Positions 11,880 through 23,399 of a DNA stretch of 64,000 nucleotides are shown in pieces. Below the pieces are notes generated by a model, which saw nothing but the letters and a program-made list of their open reading frames with translations, was not told the origin of the DNA and searched no databases. The stretch covers positions 44,050,418-44,114,417 of the forward strand of contig NC_082692.2 in assembly GCF_949987515.2 (NCBI RefSeq), read 5' to 3'. The translations under genes were made by a program, and so were the position numbers. Positions within the stretch are counted from its first letter, which is position 1. Every line of letters begins with the position of its first letter. This DNA is from Delphinus delphis (Eukaryota > Chordata > Mammalia > Artiodactyla > Delphinidae).

Positions 11880-12740
11880 TAATCCCACCAGGGTCACCCT
11901 GGTACTCCCCACCTTCCGCAGTTCACACTGCCTGTAGTCTATTCCCATGTGTGACTACCAGCACATGGCAGAAATGACACATCACTTCAAGGTTAAGTTA
12001 CAAACGACAGAGCCATCCTCCTGGGGGCCCACTCTCTCCCCCTCCTCTTGGGTCTCTGGCTCCCCGGAAAGCCCGCTGCCCTGCTGTGAGCACATGTGGC
12101 TTCCGGGAACAGCAAGCGAGGACTGAGGCCTGGACAAGCACATGGGGGCCTGGAGGTGGATTCTGGGGGCTCCTGCTGAGCTGGAGACCCGGGGCCACAG
12201 ACTCCCAGCTAAGTCGCCCACAGATGCCTGGTGAGATGATAAATATTGATTGTGTAAAGCTTCTGGGTTGTTGAGTAATTTGTTATACAGAACATTGCAG
12301 CAACGTGGATGGATCTAGAAATTATCATACTAAGTGAAGTCAGACAGAGAAAGACAAATATCATATGATATTGCTTATCTGTGGAATCTGAAAAAATGAT
12401 ACAAATGAACTTATTTACAAAAGAGAAACAGACTCAGGGACATAGAAAACAAACTTACGGTTACCAAAGGGGAAGGTGGTGGGGAGGAATAAATTAGGAG
12501 TTTGGGATTAACATATACACAATACTATATAAAATAGATAAACAACAAGGTCCTACTGTATAGCACAGGGAACTACATTCAATATCTTTTAATAACCGAT
12601 AATGGAAAAGGATATGAAAAAAAATATATATATATGTATAACTGAATCACTTTGCTGTACACTGAAGCTAACACAACATTGTAAATTAACTATACCTCAA
12701 TTAAAAAAATTTATTATACAGAACAGAAAACTGATACAGT
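11880..12740 (+). mobile_element. MaLR-like solo LTR, split by an L1
   Basis: 'cacatggcagaaatgacac', 'gagatgataaatattgatt', 'aagcttctgggttgttga' and 'gtaatttgttatacag' follow the order of mammalian MaLR-type LTRs, and the terminal 'aaaactgatacag' reappears after the L1 insertion at 12295-12713. No internal retroviral coding region is visible. The subfamily and left boundary are uncertain. Confidence 0.5.
12295..12713 (+). mobile_element. 5'-truncated L1 inserted in the LTR
   Basis: Holds only the last ORF2 codons and the 3' UTR, about 420 bp. A perfect 12 bp TSD (ttatacagaaca) lies at 12283-12294 and 12714-12725. Removing it restores the LTR end. Confidence 0.92.
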
Positions 12741-13320
12741 TATCTTTGCATTCTTTTCTCAGCCTCCTGGCCCTTATAAGTAATCGGTCACCTTCTTTAC
12801 CATGTGTCCTATATAACCATCCATACATACACTTTTTTCACTTCCTCTCCCACCACCCAGACCTTGGTCCCTTGTATCTCACCATTACAAATACCACAAA
12901 AGCCTACACCCTACACACAAAAGGCTGCCATCTGACCTCTGAACCAAGGACCCCACGTTCAAATACACACAGGAGACACGCAGGCAGTGTCGATGACCTA
13001 CCTAGGTGATGTGGGCTAAGTTCAAGGTAACAGGGATGTGGGGAGCCAGGGTGACGGTCAGGATGTTTGACCTTCTTAAGGGGCATCTTCTGCTCAGTTT
13101 CTGCCAATTGTCACCTTGGAGCATGTGGGCCCAGTGTTACCAGATGGCTTGTTTTTTCAAGAGTAGCCTAGACTCTGAATTTTTTTTTAGATTTCCCAAT
13201 TTTTAAATATTGGTTTAAAATTTTACAACAGTATATGGGATAAAACATACATACCGTCTGGATTCAGCCTGTGAGCTACCAATTTCCAACCTCTACTCTG
13301 GATGAATCTTTCTAGAATTT
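12741..13320. other. No recognised feature
   Basis: Unique-looking sequence. The 135-codon frame from 12602 to 13009 begins in the L1 tail and has no recognisable domain. Confidence 0.5.
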
Positions 13321-13324
13321 CTCT

Positions 13325-13580
13325 CTGATCCATATTCCCCTGCTCAAAATCTTCAACGGTTACCCAAGAGCTACTTAATTGAGACCAAGCCACTCCAGCC
13401 GGCTTTGACACAGCTCGCCCCCATGACCCCAACTTACCCTTCCAGCCTTCCAGCCCCCTTTGGAATGTTCTATTACAGCAGACAGGCCTGTCCAATTCCC
13501 TCTGGAATAGCCTTGTGTTTCCCACTCATGCCATTCCTGACTATTGCCCCATCCACACTCCGTCCATGTTTAAAACCAAC
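13325..13580 (+). mobile_element. L2-like ancient LINE fragment
   Basis: 'tcaaaatcttcaacggtta', 'accaagccactcca', 'ccttccagccccctttgga' and 'tccaattccctctggaat' recall the L2 3' region. Diverged. Confidence 0.45.
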
Positions 13581-13582
13581 CA

Positions 13583-14190
13583 GATTATGATACTAAGTGA
13601 AGTAAGTCAGACACAAAAAGACAAATATCATATGATATCACTCATATGTGGAATCTAATTTTTTAAAATGATACAAATGAACTTACTTACAAAACAGAAA
13701 CAGACTCACAGACATAGAAAGCAAACCTATGGCTACCAAAGGGGAAACATGGCGGGGAGGGATAAATCAGGAGCTTAGAATGAACATGCACACACTACTA
13801 CATATATATATATAAGATAGATAACCAACAAGGGACCTCTACTCAATATTCTCTGATAACCTATAAGAGAAAAGAACCTAAAAAAAATGAATATATGTAT
13901 ATGTGTAACTGAATCACTTTGCTGTACACCTGAAACTAACACAACATTTGGAAATTGGGATTGACATATACACACTACTATACATAAAATAGATAACTAA
14001 TAAGAATCTACTGTACAGCACAGGGAACTCTACTCAATACTCTGTAATGACCTATATGGGAACAGAATCTAAAAAAGAGTGGATATATGTATATATATAA
14101 CTGATTCACTTTGCTGCACAGTAGAAACTAACACAACACTGTAAATAACTATACTCCAATAAAAATTAATTATAAAAAAATTTAAAAAAG
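13583..14190 (+). mobile_element. L1 3' end with a duplicated 3' UTR segment
   Basis: The ORF2 tail ('gatactaagtgaagtaagtc') leads into a 3' UTR that runs to 'aactaacacaacatt' (13948). Instead of the poly(A) end, the sequence restarts about 180 bp back in the UTR ('attgggattgacatatac', 13954) and runs through a second copy to the real end at about 14165 (CAATAAAA). The two units are 13775-13953 and 13955-14137. Either a tandem duplication or a second L1 end inserted in the first. Confidence 0.85.
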
Positions 14191-14194
14191 AAAC

Positions 14195-14695
14195 AAGTGA
14201 AATAATTTAATTTAATATATCAAAATATTATCATATTAAAATCACTAACGAGGAAAAAAATAAAACCAAACCAAATGTCACTTCCTCTGGCAAAGTCTCC
14301 CAACTCCCAGCCACCTCCTCAAGTCCTGCAGCAGAGAACTGTGAGGACATTCATGTAATCATTAACCCCGGATCAGGTCAGTGACTCTTACTACCATCTT
14401 GAACTTTCATTTGAACCTGGTATATTTACTCAGCTTTTCAAACTTGCATATCGTTCAGGAACGATTCTGTAATACTGTATATATGATTCTCTGAATTCAG
14501 TTCATTCACAATCCATAACACCCAGAAGTACTCATTTACTATACTCTGTGCTAAAGATTATACAAAGGTGAGACACAATCCCTGCCCTCAAGGAGCTCAC
14601 AGATTCTTGGGAAAGCCAGATGCAAACAGTGTGATCAGTGCTGAGGGTAGCAGGTGAAGCAACAATGGAGCTCTTTCAAGAATGAGAGAAAGAAG
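14195..14695. other. Mostly unassigned; ancient repeat trace
   Basis: About 14535-14660 ('caatccctgccctcaagga' then GCTCACAG) belongs to a widespread ancient mammalian repeat that I cannot name. No gene seen. Confidence 0.4.
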
Positions 14696-14708
14696 AGGTT
14701 ACAGCTGA

Positions 14709-15530
14709 ATCAAAACGACAATGAGGTACCACCTCACACCGGTCAGCATGGCCATCATTAAAAACTCTACAAATAACAAATGCTGGTGAGGGTGTGGAGA
14801 AAAGAGAACCCTCCTACACTGTTGGTGCGAATGTAAGTTGGTGCAGCCACTATGGAGAACAGTATGGAGTTTCCTTAAAAAACTAAAAATAGAACTACCA
14901 TATGACCCAGCAATCCCACTCCTGGGGATGTATCCAGACAAAGCTAAATCAAAAAGATACATGTACCCCTATGTTCATAGCAGCACTATTTACAATAGCC
15001 AACACATGGAAACCACCTAAATGTCCATCGACAAAGGAATGGATAAAGAAGATGCATATATACAATGGAATATTACTGAGCCATAAAAAAGAATGAAATA
15101 GTGCCATCTGCAGCAACGTGGATGCAACTGGAGATTATCATACTAAGTGAAGTCAGTCAGAAACAGAAAGACAAATACCATATGATATCACTTATATGTG
15201 GAATCTAAAATATGACACAATGAACCTATCTACAAAACAGAAACAGAATCACAGACATGGAGAACAGACTGGTGGTTGCTGGGGGGGGGGGGGGTGGGGG
15301 TTGGACTGGGAGTTTTAGGATTAGCAGATGTAAGCTATTTTACACTGGATGGATAAAAACAAGGTCCTACTGTATAGCACAGGGAACTACATTCAATATC
15401 CTGTGATAAACCATAATGGAAAAGAATATAAAAAGAATGTATATATATGTATAACTGAATCACTTTGCTGTACAGCAAAAGTAACATAGCATTGTAAATC
15501 AACTATAGTTCAATAAAAAAAAAAAAAAAA
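14709..15530 (+). mobile_element. 5'-truncated L1, about 820 bp
   Basis: Contains the ORF2 C-terminus (frame 14838-15020 reads [19 protein letters not shown], then [13 protein letters not shown]) and the full 3' UTR with A tail. A perfect 13 bp TSD (aggttacagctga) lies at 14696-14708 and 15531-15543. A pure G run of about 13 bases sits near 15281-15293. Confidence 0.93.
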
Positions 15531-15760
15531 AGGTTACAGCTGAGCGGGGCTGGGACTAGTCAAAGGTTCACCGCAATAAAGAAGCCTCCCCCAACCCTGC
15601 TCAGCAAGGAGGGAGCCTCTGGTCACAGCCGCAAGCACAGCCAGCATCCCACAGCTCACATAATTTGAAGCTTAACCTTAAATATCTCCTTCTTACCTCT
15701 AAACGAAACTATAACCATCATAATTATGCATATAGCGGGTGCCAGTAACTATTTCACCTA

Positions 15761-15922
15761 TTTTTTTTAATATTTATTTATTTATTTGGCTGCACCGGGT
15801 CCTAGTTGCAGCATGTGAACTCTTAGTTGCAGCATGCAGGATCTAGTTCCCTGACCAGGGATCGAACCGGGACCCCCTGCATTAGGAGCTCGGAGTCTTA
15901 GCCACTGGACCACCGAAGTCCC
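15761..15922 (-). mobile_element. CHR-related short SINE, antisense
   Basis: Reverse complement starts GGGACTTCGGTGGTCCAGTGG, has the B-box-like GGTTCGATCCC and ends in an AATAAATAAA tail. A diverged TSD of about 15 bp (ccagtaactatttca / ccagtaactacgtca) flanks it. This subtype lacks the long middle of CHR-1. Confidence 0.85.
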
Positions 15923-15924
15923 AC

Positions 15925-17355
15925 CAGTAACTACGTCAGTTAATAACTGAAAACCAGTCTAACGTTTTATAAGATATGATTCCAAAATACTAGCAGTACT
16001 CTTAAAATCAGATGACAAAACATTTCAAAGGCCCAGTGCTGAGATACTGGTTTCTCAAACCATCTCTGAAAAAAGGAACCAAGGCTCCTGGGAGAAATGG
16101 TTGATTCCAAGGCTGGGGCAGGGAAGATAAAAAATGAGCCTAGAACATTCGGTCATGTCAGAAAAGGAAGGTAGTACTCAAAACACAAAGCATAGGGGAC
16201 ATGTCAAAGGCACAAAGAAACCACCCTGAAGGAGCTCCTCAGTGATTAATTTTTTTATTTTCTGAGTGAAAAAGAGGACTCTGAACTTAAGCTTTATACT
16301 AAACCTTTATACTAAAAACTAACCTGTTATTCATTTTTATTTTTAAAATCTTTAAAAAAAACCTTTTCTTGCTCACTAAACCCCCTTTATCACATCCAGA
16401 GATTTTATCCTGAATAGTATTACAAAAACAAATTGTCTCTCCAAAGATCACAGTCAAATCAAGACCTAGAGGAAAGTAAGTTTCAAGGATATAGACACCA
16501 TGACAGTTCATTTGAAATGTTACTGATAATTATGGTAGTGGAACATCTGGGCCAGTACTAACAGGCACTCACAGGGACCTTTACGCTCTACAGATTAATT
16601 CACTAGAAATTAAGAACGAATCTTGATCATCTTCATGCAGAGATGAACATGCACCTTCACAGCTGATTGTTCTTTCCTTGGCAATGGCTCCTAATACTTT
16701 ACTTGAATGAATCGTGGTTACTCTACACAAATCATAAATGGCATGGAATTCAACTCAGAAATGCAAGGCATAAGGAAAGCAAGGATCGATGTCTTCAGGA
16801 GAGCCAGCAAATAGGAGAAACACTGTGTCCTGTCCAAACTCTAAACCAATTCAGAAATGAAATAAACCTGATGAGCACTAAGAGAAATAACATAGCTAGA
16901 TGGATAAGAGGAAGGAAATGAGAAGGCAAATGGGAGACCGAAGTGTCACGTTTACTCCCCATAAAACCTAAACTGGAGACCACTGCTTACTGCAGACAAG
17001 GAGGTGGTTTCCAAACACTGAACCCCACCCCCTGGTTGAACAGACTGACCTCCCAGTTGCAGGCAGTAGGTGCCCTGGGGGTGGGACCGCATGTCCCTGT
17101 AGCACTGGCAGCGGGGGTGGGGTGGGGGGACACACACAGAGGAGAAAGTTGGGGGAGGGGGCACATGCCTGCCTTTTCATCCCAAACTCACCAGACAGGC
17201 TGGGCTACCTCTACTCCCCTGAAACGGACAGGGAGGGCTACATGATGGCATCTCCACCATGTGAAGCGCACATCTTGAATGGGGAAGAAGCATCTCCCCC
17301 ACCAGGGAACAGGGAAACAATCACCATTTATTTTGCTGCATCGTGTTAGAATATT
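15925..17355. other. Unassigned 1.4 kb
   Basis: No gene or repeat I can support. Around 17100-17165 is G-rich, and short frames (up to 100 codons at 16943-17245) occur there on both strands without recognisable motifs. Confidence 0.5.
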
Positions 17356-17366
17356 TTAAAATGCAA

Positions 17367-17555
17367 ACAAGGATCCACTGCATAGCACAGGGAATTCTAC
17401 TCAATATTCTGTAATCACCTAAATGGGAAAAGAATTTGAAAAAGAATAGATATATGTACATGTATAAGTGAATCACTCTGCTATACACCTGAAACTAACA
17501 CAGCACTGTAAATCAACTATACTTCAATACAAAATAAAAACTTTAAAATAAAAAA
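17367..17555 (+). mobile_element. L1 3' end fragment
   Basis: About 190 bp of L1 3' UTR ('catagcacagggaattc', 'acctgaaactaacacag') ending in an A-rich tail. A possible TSD (aaaatgcaa plus R plus c) lies at about 17356-17366 and 17556-17566. Confidence 0.8.
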
Positions 17556-17582
17556 TAAAAATGCAAGCGAAAGTCTAACCAT

Positions 17583-17722
17583 TTAAATATCCATATTCAA
17601 TGGATATTTGAATATGGATATTTAATATCCATATCCATATTCATATATGGATGAATATTATATTCATATCAATATTCAAATATTCAATATTCATATCAAT
17701 ATCCAAATATCCATATTGTGCC
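17583..17722. repeat. AT-rich palindromic minisatellite-like block
   Basis: About 140 bp of variants of 'atatccatattca' and its reverse complement. It opens with a perfect 17 bp inverted repeat (17583-17599 with 17609-17625, 9-base loop). Probably capable of hairpin or cruciform formation. Confidence 0.85.
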
Positions 17723-17724
17723 TA

Positions 17725-18140
17725 TTTCATGACGGCCAATTTCTTCCATGCATGTAAAATCACAGAGACTGAGTCAGTCTAAGAAGTCCTTGGATTCCAA
17801 GGAACTGGGAGTCGTCCCTTCATCTCTGCCTCCTCTAAGCAATACCATGAATTAGAACAAAAAGAAAACAAAACTGTCCAGGGTCTCATTGTACAGAACT
17901 GAGGCAGGAATATAACAAAAGGATTACAGATCTGGAGGTCTACTGACGGAGTCTTCCTCATTTGTTATTTTGCTCTTAGCCCGGTTTCCTTATACCTGAA
18001 GGACACCCAGCAGCTATGAGCCTCTTCATCTACACCTACATGTTCATTCTGTGCCATTATCCTTCAGCCTCTAGGGAATCATCTGCTCATCCTCACCACT
18101 CACCTCAGTGCCTGTCACACATGAGTTAAAGTAAGTGCCT
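17725..18140. other. No recognised feature
   Basis: Unique-looking sequence; nothing supported. Confidence 0.55.
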
Positions 18141-18155
18141 CTGGGTCTTAAATCT

Positions 18156-18360
18156 TTTTTTTTTTTTTTGTGGTACACGGGCCTCTCACTGCTGTGGCCT
18201 CTTCCGTTAAGGAGCACAGGCTCCGGACGGTCAGGCCCAGCGGGCATGGCTCACGGGCCCAGCCGCTCCGCGGCACATGGGATCCTCCCGGTCCAGGGTA
18301 CGAACCCGTGTCCCCTGCATCGGCAGGCAGACTCCCAACCACTGTGCCACCAGGGAAGCC
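18156..18360 (-). mobile_element. CHR-2 type SINE, antisense
   Basis: Poly(T) followed by the reverse complement of the CHR-2 body, ending 'caccagggaagccc'. A perfect 15 bp TSD (ctgggtcttaaatct) lies at 18141-18155 and 18361-18375. Confidence 0.95.
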
Positions 18361-18375
18361 CTGGGTCTTAAATCT

Positions 18376-19190
18376 TGTAAAAAGAAAAAGCAACAAGAGC
18401 TGCTTCCAGGATGTGATCCCATCCCCCCTCCAAGATGTGGCTTGTGATAAGATACAATCCTTACAACTTTCAGATTCACCCATTTCTTAGTGATCCCTCG
18501 CATTTGATAAACATGTGTTTGTTCTACTAGCAGGTAACAACCCTAAATTCTTCAGCATTTAACCCTAATCTTTGTCTGACCATGTTCCGGTGTTGGAGTT
18601 CCCGATCAGTCCAAAGACAAGAGCCAAAGACCTACTTGCTGATTTCTGCATTTATCACCAAGCCTTGAAGATCTGGATTATTCCTTCCCTTGATATCATG
18701 CTCCTAGCATCCCAGTCCTAGTACATTTTTAACCCGAGATGTACCTAAGAATAGCAAACTGTCCTAAGCACGGAAACCAAAGGTCCATCAGTGATGGGGC
18801 AGAACATCCCCCATCGCCTGTATGTGAGCCATGTGCTGCCTTCTTAAAATTCCCGCACTAGAGGATCAGAAAGCAAGGGCTGAGAAAATGGGTTCAGGAG
18901 GACTTGATGGCCATCAGAATCTTCAGGAGAAAACAGCCTAAGTTCTCAACTCCAAGGTCAGACAGAATCCTGATTTTTAGGAATCTTCTGCTCCTTTTTT
19001 TGATCTTAGTCTACTGCAATAGGACATCAGCTCCCTGGAGAAGCAAAATCTAAATTGATGACTAGGCACAGCGCAATTTCCCTGAAACCCTGATGTGTTG
19101 CATAGTAAAAAATATATATATATATATCCACTAATTGGTAAGTTCTTATTTACTGAAACATTAAAAGTTTTAAATTGTAAAGTACCATCA
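18376..19190. other. Unassigned; short (TA)n inside
   Basis: No gene recognised. A (TA)n run sits at about 19111-19128. Confidence 0.5.
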
Positions 19191-19194
19191 CAGA

Positions 19195-19400
19195 TTCTGA
19201 ACTAAGATAATAACAATAGCATTTATCGCATGATTGAGTTACCAGGCACTCTTCCAAGAAATCTACATGCAGTAACTCACATCCACTTCACAATAACTCT
19301 ATGAAATGCATACAATGACTCCTCCCATTTTGTAAGTGAGGCATGAGGATGTTCAAACTCTCAGAGCACAAGGTGGCACAATGAACCCGGCAACTGGGCA
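19195..19400 (-). mobile_element. MIR SINE, antisense
   Basis: Order of blocks: 'agcatttatcgcatg', 'accaggcactcttcc', 'gcagtaactcacatcc', 'cattttgtaagtgagg'. This is the reverse complement of the MIR 3' half and core. Confidence 0.7.
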
Positions 19401-19439
19401 TGTACAGTGAACTGCCTAAGATAAATGCACCTCAGATGA

Positions 19440-19545
19440 ACAATACTTTATTTACAAAAGTTAAAATTCAGATGAGTAAACTGATGCTCAGAGAGATACA
19501 GTAATTTAACCAAGGTCACTTAAATCAAGACTTGACTTGGAAGGT
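19440..19545 (-). mobile_element. MIR fragment, antisense
   Basis: 'gatgagtaaactgatgctc' then AGAGAGATACAG and 'aaccaaggtcactta' match the antisense MIR core. It may be a second MIR adjoining the previous one. Confidence 0.6.
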
Positions 19546-19564
19546 CAGGCTTCTCTAAAACAAA

Positions 19565-20270
19565 CTAGACTAAATGCTTTGCATTCATAGACACTGCACA
19601 AAATAGCTTAGGTATTTTATGGGCTTAAGTATTTCATTATTTAAGACAGGCTGCAATTCTCACCAGAGTTAGCATGGAAAAATATAAAACACTGTAACAT
19701 ATACCACAAAAGATAAAATTAGACTTCCATCTCTTCAGAATGAAACTCAAAGCTTACAGAGAAGCACACTAATTAATCATGGGTATTTCTTGATCATCTT
19801 ATTTGTTGATTATTAATGACCAAATAAATGCCATTGTTAAAGAAAAAGAAAGAAAAAGAAGCATGTCTATGAAGAGATTCTAACATGGAATTGTTTAATA
19901 ACTTTCTCTGTACAAGTGAATAATGTTAACTTGATAAATGAATATTAGGAAAGAAAGGCAACTCTCATAAAATATACACTCTCTTAAAAATCAGACCTGA
20001 ACAACACTTAATTTAATTATATAGTCATAAAGAAAGATGTTATTAAGTTCTTCCTCCTCAAATATTTTGAGTAGCAAAAGCTTATGAAATACTGAATTGT
20101 ATAAAATACACTATTAGTTGGTGTCCAGCTTTTGAAAAAAGGGCTAGAATAATTTGCATAATCGAGAGAATCCCTCTGTTACAATAGCTACAGCACAGTA
20201 TGTAAAGAATCTTGAGTTCTGTCATTTATACATGAAACCTACATTTTTTTCAAGTATTAACAGAATCAAG
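19565..20270. other. No recognised feature
   Basis: AT-rich. A short A/G-rich run at about 19840-19860. No gene seen. Confidence 0.5.
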
Positions 20271-20274
20271 ATAT

Positions 20275-20440
20275 CCTTCAATGTCAATATGTATCTCCAC
20301 AACCATCTATTCCAATGAAATGATGGATACACCATAATCTAACCAATTCTCCAATTAGCAATTAGAATTGCTTCCAACTTTTCATTATTATTATAAATAG
20401 TGCTGTAACCAATACCCTTATTAAACCTTTATGCATACCG
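20275..20440 (-). mobile_element. Possible old L1 fragment, antisense
   Basis: 'gcttccaacttttcatta' and 'ataaatagtgctgtaacc' resemble antisense L1 ORF2 end sequence. Weak. Confidence 0.4.
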
Positions 20441-20734
20441 ACTTCTCCCTTATAATACATTCTTAAAAGTAAAATTTTAAATTTTTTCAACATGAATATG
20501 TACATTAACCTGTGGAAAGATTGTATCATTTTTAGTCTGTGTATCTTTTAGCCTTTTATCTTCTAGAAATACTGTTTGAAATAGCACAATATGAAATACA
20601 TATAAGTCTACGCTAGTTTTTAAATATTTGTGTATTGTAACCATACATATATAGATACATATGTTAGTGCATGTTTACATATACACATATCTCTATTATA
20701 TATAAATACAAACAGTATCTTTAAACTCCTGTGT

Positions 20735-21215
20735 TTTATTTTATTAAAAAATGTATAACATAAAATTTACCATCTTAACCATTTTTAAGGGTATGGTTCA
20801 TTAGTGTTAAATATATTCACATTGCTGTGCAGCCAACCTCCAGAACTTTTCATCTCATAAAATTTAAACACTATACTCATTAAACAACTCCTCCATTTCT
20901 GCCCCCACTCTATCCACCATTCCTGGTAATTCTGTTTCTATGAATTTGACTATTCCAGGTACCACATATAAGTGGACTCATACAGTATGTGTCTTTTTGT
21001 GTCTGGCATATTTCACCCAGCACAATGTCCTCAAGGTCCATCCATGTTGTTGCAGGTGTCAGAATTTCCTTCCTTCTTAAGGATGAATAATATTGCATTG
21101 CCTGTATAGACAACATTTTGTTTATTCAGCTGTTGATGCACACTTGGGTTGCTTCCACCTCTTGGCTATTGTGAATGCTGCTGCCATATAAAATATTGTG
21201 CTTATTTACAAATAT
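20735..21215 (-). mobile_element. Old L1 (L1MB-like), antisense
   Basis: 'taccatcttaaccattttt' then AAGGGTATGG, 'cacattgctgtgcagcc', 'catttaaac'-type blocks and 'ttgcttccacctcttggct' then ATTGTGAATGC give the antisense L1M 3' UTR followed by the ORF2 end. A 68-codon antisense frame (20910-21116) keeps a WMDLEDIVLGE trace of ORF2p. Confidence 0.75.
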
Positions 21216-21512
21216 TCATCAACACAGTGAAACTCTATGGGAGAAGTCCTTGGCACAAAGAACACCAATTAAGGACAGAGGGTAATGCCACTTGACATGG
21301 CCTACCACTTCCACTTACTGGCTAGACCAGAATGTGCCACTTGTGAGGGCATTCAACACATTTTAGAAACAAATCACACACTAGGCAAGAAAAACTAACA
21401 AACATCATCTCCCTGGGTGGGGGGAGTGGAGGATGAGACAGTCTACCCCTCCCACCTCTCAGCTCCTGGAGCTCCCATACTGAGCATGGAGTCACTCAAG
21501 AGTCACTGGTGG

Positions 21513-21723
21513 GGGCTTCCCTGGTGGCGCACTGGTTGAGAGTCCGCCTGCCGATGCAGGGGACACGGGTTCGTGCCCCGGTCCGGGAAGATCCCACATG
21601 CCGTGGAGCGGCTGGGCCCGTGAGCCATGACCGCTGAGCCTGAGCGTCCGGAGGCTGTGCTCCGCAACGGGAGAGGCCACGGCAGTGAGAGGCCCCCGTA
21701 CCGCAAAAAAAAAAAAAAAAAAA
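21513..21723 (+). mobile_element. CHR-2 type SINE
   Basis: Complete copy. The B-box-like GGTTCGTGCCC is at 21568-21578; the A box differs by one base from TGGCGCAGTGG. The TSD agagtcactggtgg lies at 21499-21512 and 21724-21737. Confidence 0.96.
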
Positions 21724-21737
21724 AGAGTCACTGGTGG

Positions 21738-22050
21738 GAATGGGAACTCACCTCACCTGCCCCAACAAGGTGTCTGGCTCCAGCCTCCACCATGCAGCCC
21801 AGCAAGTCCACCTCCAGCCAGGGCTGCCCCCAACTTCTCTCACTGCTGCTCCTTGGGTGTCCAGATCACACATCTTAGAGACGGTCCTTCTACTACCCTT
21901 CCTGGCCATGCTTTTACTTGCTTTCACTGGGGATCCATTATTTCTCCAGAGCTGGGATTTCTGACTTATAAGAAAGTAAGGTTAATAAAAATTTTTTGGT
22001 CTAATCCTCTCTGATTTCTCACAGTTACTACCTATTATGGTAGATAGTAG
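21738..22050. other. No recognised feature
   Basis: Overlapping frames here begin inside the SINE and have no recognisable domain. Confidence 0.5.
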
Positions 22051-22170
22051 ATGTTAGGATGCCTATTTTACAAAAGGGAAAACTGAGGCTCAGACTGCAT
22101 TAGTCAACTACCCAATGTCACAAAGTGTGAATAAGCCAAGCCAAATTTGGAACTTAAGTCTGTTAAGTTG
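22050..22170 (-). mobile_element. MIR fragment, antisense
   Basis: 'cctattttacaaaaggga' then AAACTGAGGCTCAGA and 'cccaatgtcacaaagtg' match antisense MIR. Confidence 0.65.
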
Positions 22171-22502
22171 AAAGCTTATGTTCACTATTTTATGCTACAT
22201 TTCACAAATTGTCTTGTTAATTCTGTCACTAACACCTATAATAGATTTTTTAAAAATTACTCTTCTTAGAACATCAAGTTCACACACTTTGGGCACTTAC
22301 TTTCTCTTCTCATTCAGAAATCTAGGGAGGAAACACACCCTTTTCCTCCTTTGGGATCCCTCTAAGATGTCGTCAGTAGCTAAATATATCTGCCCTGTGT
22401 ATTGACTTCCATTTGTTCAGAAAGAGACTACAGTTTGCTAGTTGGCAAGCTGGAAACTAGACACGTTTTACTACCTTATTTTCTAAATTACTCAGGAGCT
22501 TA
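22171..22502. other. No recognised feature
   Basis: Unique-looking sequence; nothing supported. Confidence 0.55.
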
Positions 22503-22518
22503 AAATACACCATTAACC

Positions 22519-22721
22519 GGGGCTCCCCTGGTGGCGCAGTGGTTGGGAGTCCGCCTGCCGATGCAGGGGACGCGGGTGCCCCGGTCCGGGAGGATCCCGC
22601 ATGCCGCGGAGCGGCTGGGCCCGTGGGCCGTGGCCGCTGGGCCTGCGCGTCCGGATCCTGTGCTCCGTGGCGGGAGGGGCCACGGCAGTGAGAGGCCCGC
22701 ATGCCGCAGAAAAAAAATAAT
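22519..22721 (+). mobile_element. CHR-2 type SINE, CpG-rich, B-box deletion
   Basis: Starts GGGCTCCCCTGGTGGCGCAG and keeps an unusual number of CpGs. A perfect 16 bp TSD (aaatacaccattaacc) lies at 22503-22518 and 22722-22737. Compared with the other copies, about four bases are missing from the B-box region near 22575, so this copy could hardly be transcribed by Pol III itself. Confidence 0.96.
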
Positions 22722-22737
22722 AAATACACCATTAACC

Positions 22738-23398
22738 ATACTTCTGGGGGAAGGAATATACAGCCATTCTAAGAAAAATAAAAGCCAGTTTGTACCAGTT
22801 CACAAAACCTGAAAGTGTCCAGTGATTACAATGCCCGAACAGGAGAAAGCAGCCAGATGCTTTCAAGAAAAGAAATCCCACCGCCCTGCCCTTGGCCAAT
22901 AATACCAAAGGTACCATCCAACAGATGCTACTGATGAGCAGGTAAATAATCAACCTGATAAATTCCTCCACACTTGGGAAGGCTGAAGGTGGGAGAAGAG
23001 AAGCAGGGATGCCTAGAACGAAAAAGAAATACCAACCAAGGCCAAGAGAGCAGGTGGACAGAAGCAGCTGATGCCAAAAGCTGCCTTAGATCCGGGCCAC
23101 CATGTATCCCTACACTAAATCCTTTATCCTTTCATCCTTTTCCTGTAGGTAGCCTGGGCGAGTCTCTGTACCTTGAAACCCAATAAGACTGTTAAGGATG
23201 AGATGTAGAAACAGAGGCACTATTCTGTGAGAGAGCAATTAGGTAAATATACAAATGCTGTTAGGAACCAAAGAAGAACCCCGTGATACCAGATTCAAAT
23301 AGTGACCATCATTAATAAACTTACGATTTGAAAACAGGTATCTATTTCCTAGCTATTTTCCATTGAAAGGAGCTAGAAGCAGTGGTAACCAGGTAACA
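22738..23398. other. No recognised feature
   Basis: Unique-looking sequence without a supported gene. Confidence 0.5.
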
Positions 23399-23399
23399 A

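Noticed and set aside
11880..12740. Endogenous retrovirus with coding capacity at the MaLR-like LTRs (also 51085-51532)
   Set aside because: Only solo LTR-like sequence; no gag, pol or env-like frame on either side.
18148..18490. Frames of 90-111 codons around CHR-2 SINEs (also at 7710, 21627, 22531, 43007 and 46466)
   Set aside because: Translations of the GC-rich SINE body; the same peptides recur at every copy in all frames.
21513..21590. tRNA gene in SINE heads
   Set aside because: The heads are tRNA-derived with A/B boxes but do not keep a full cloverleaf, and the body continues as SINE.
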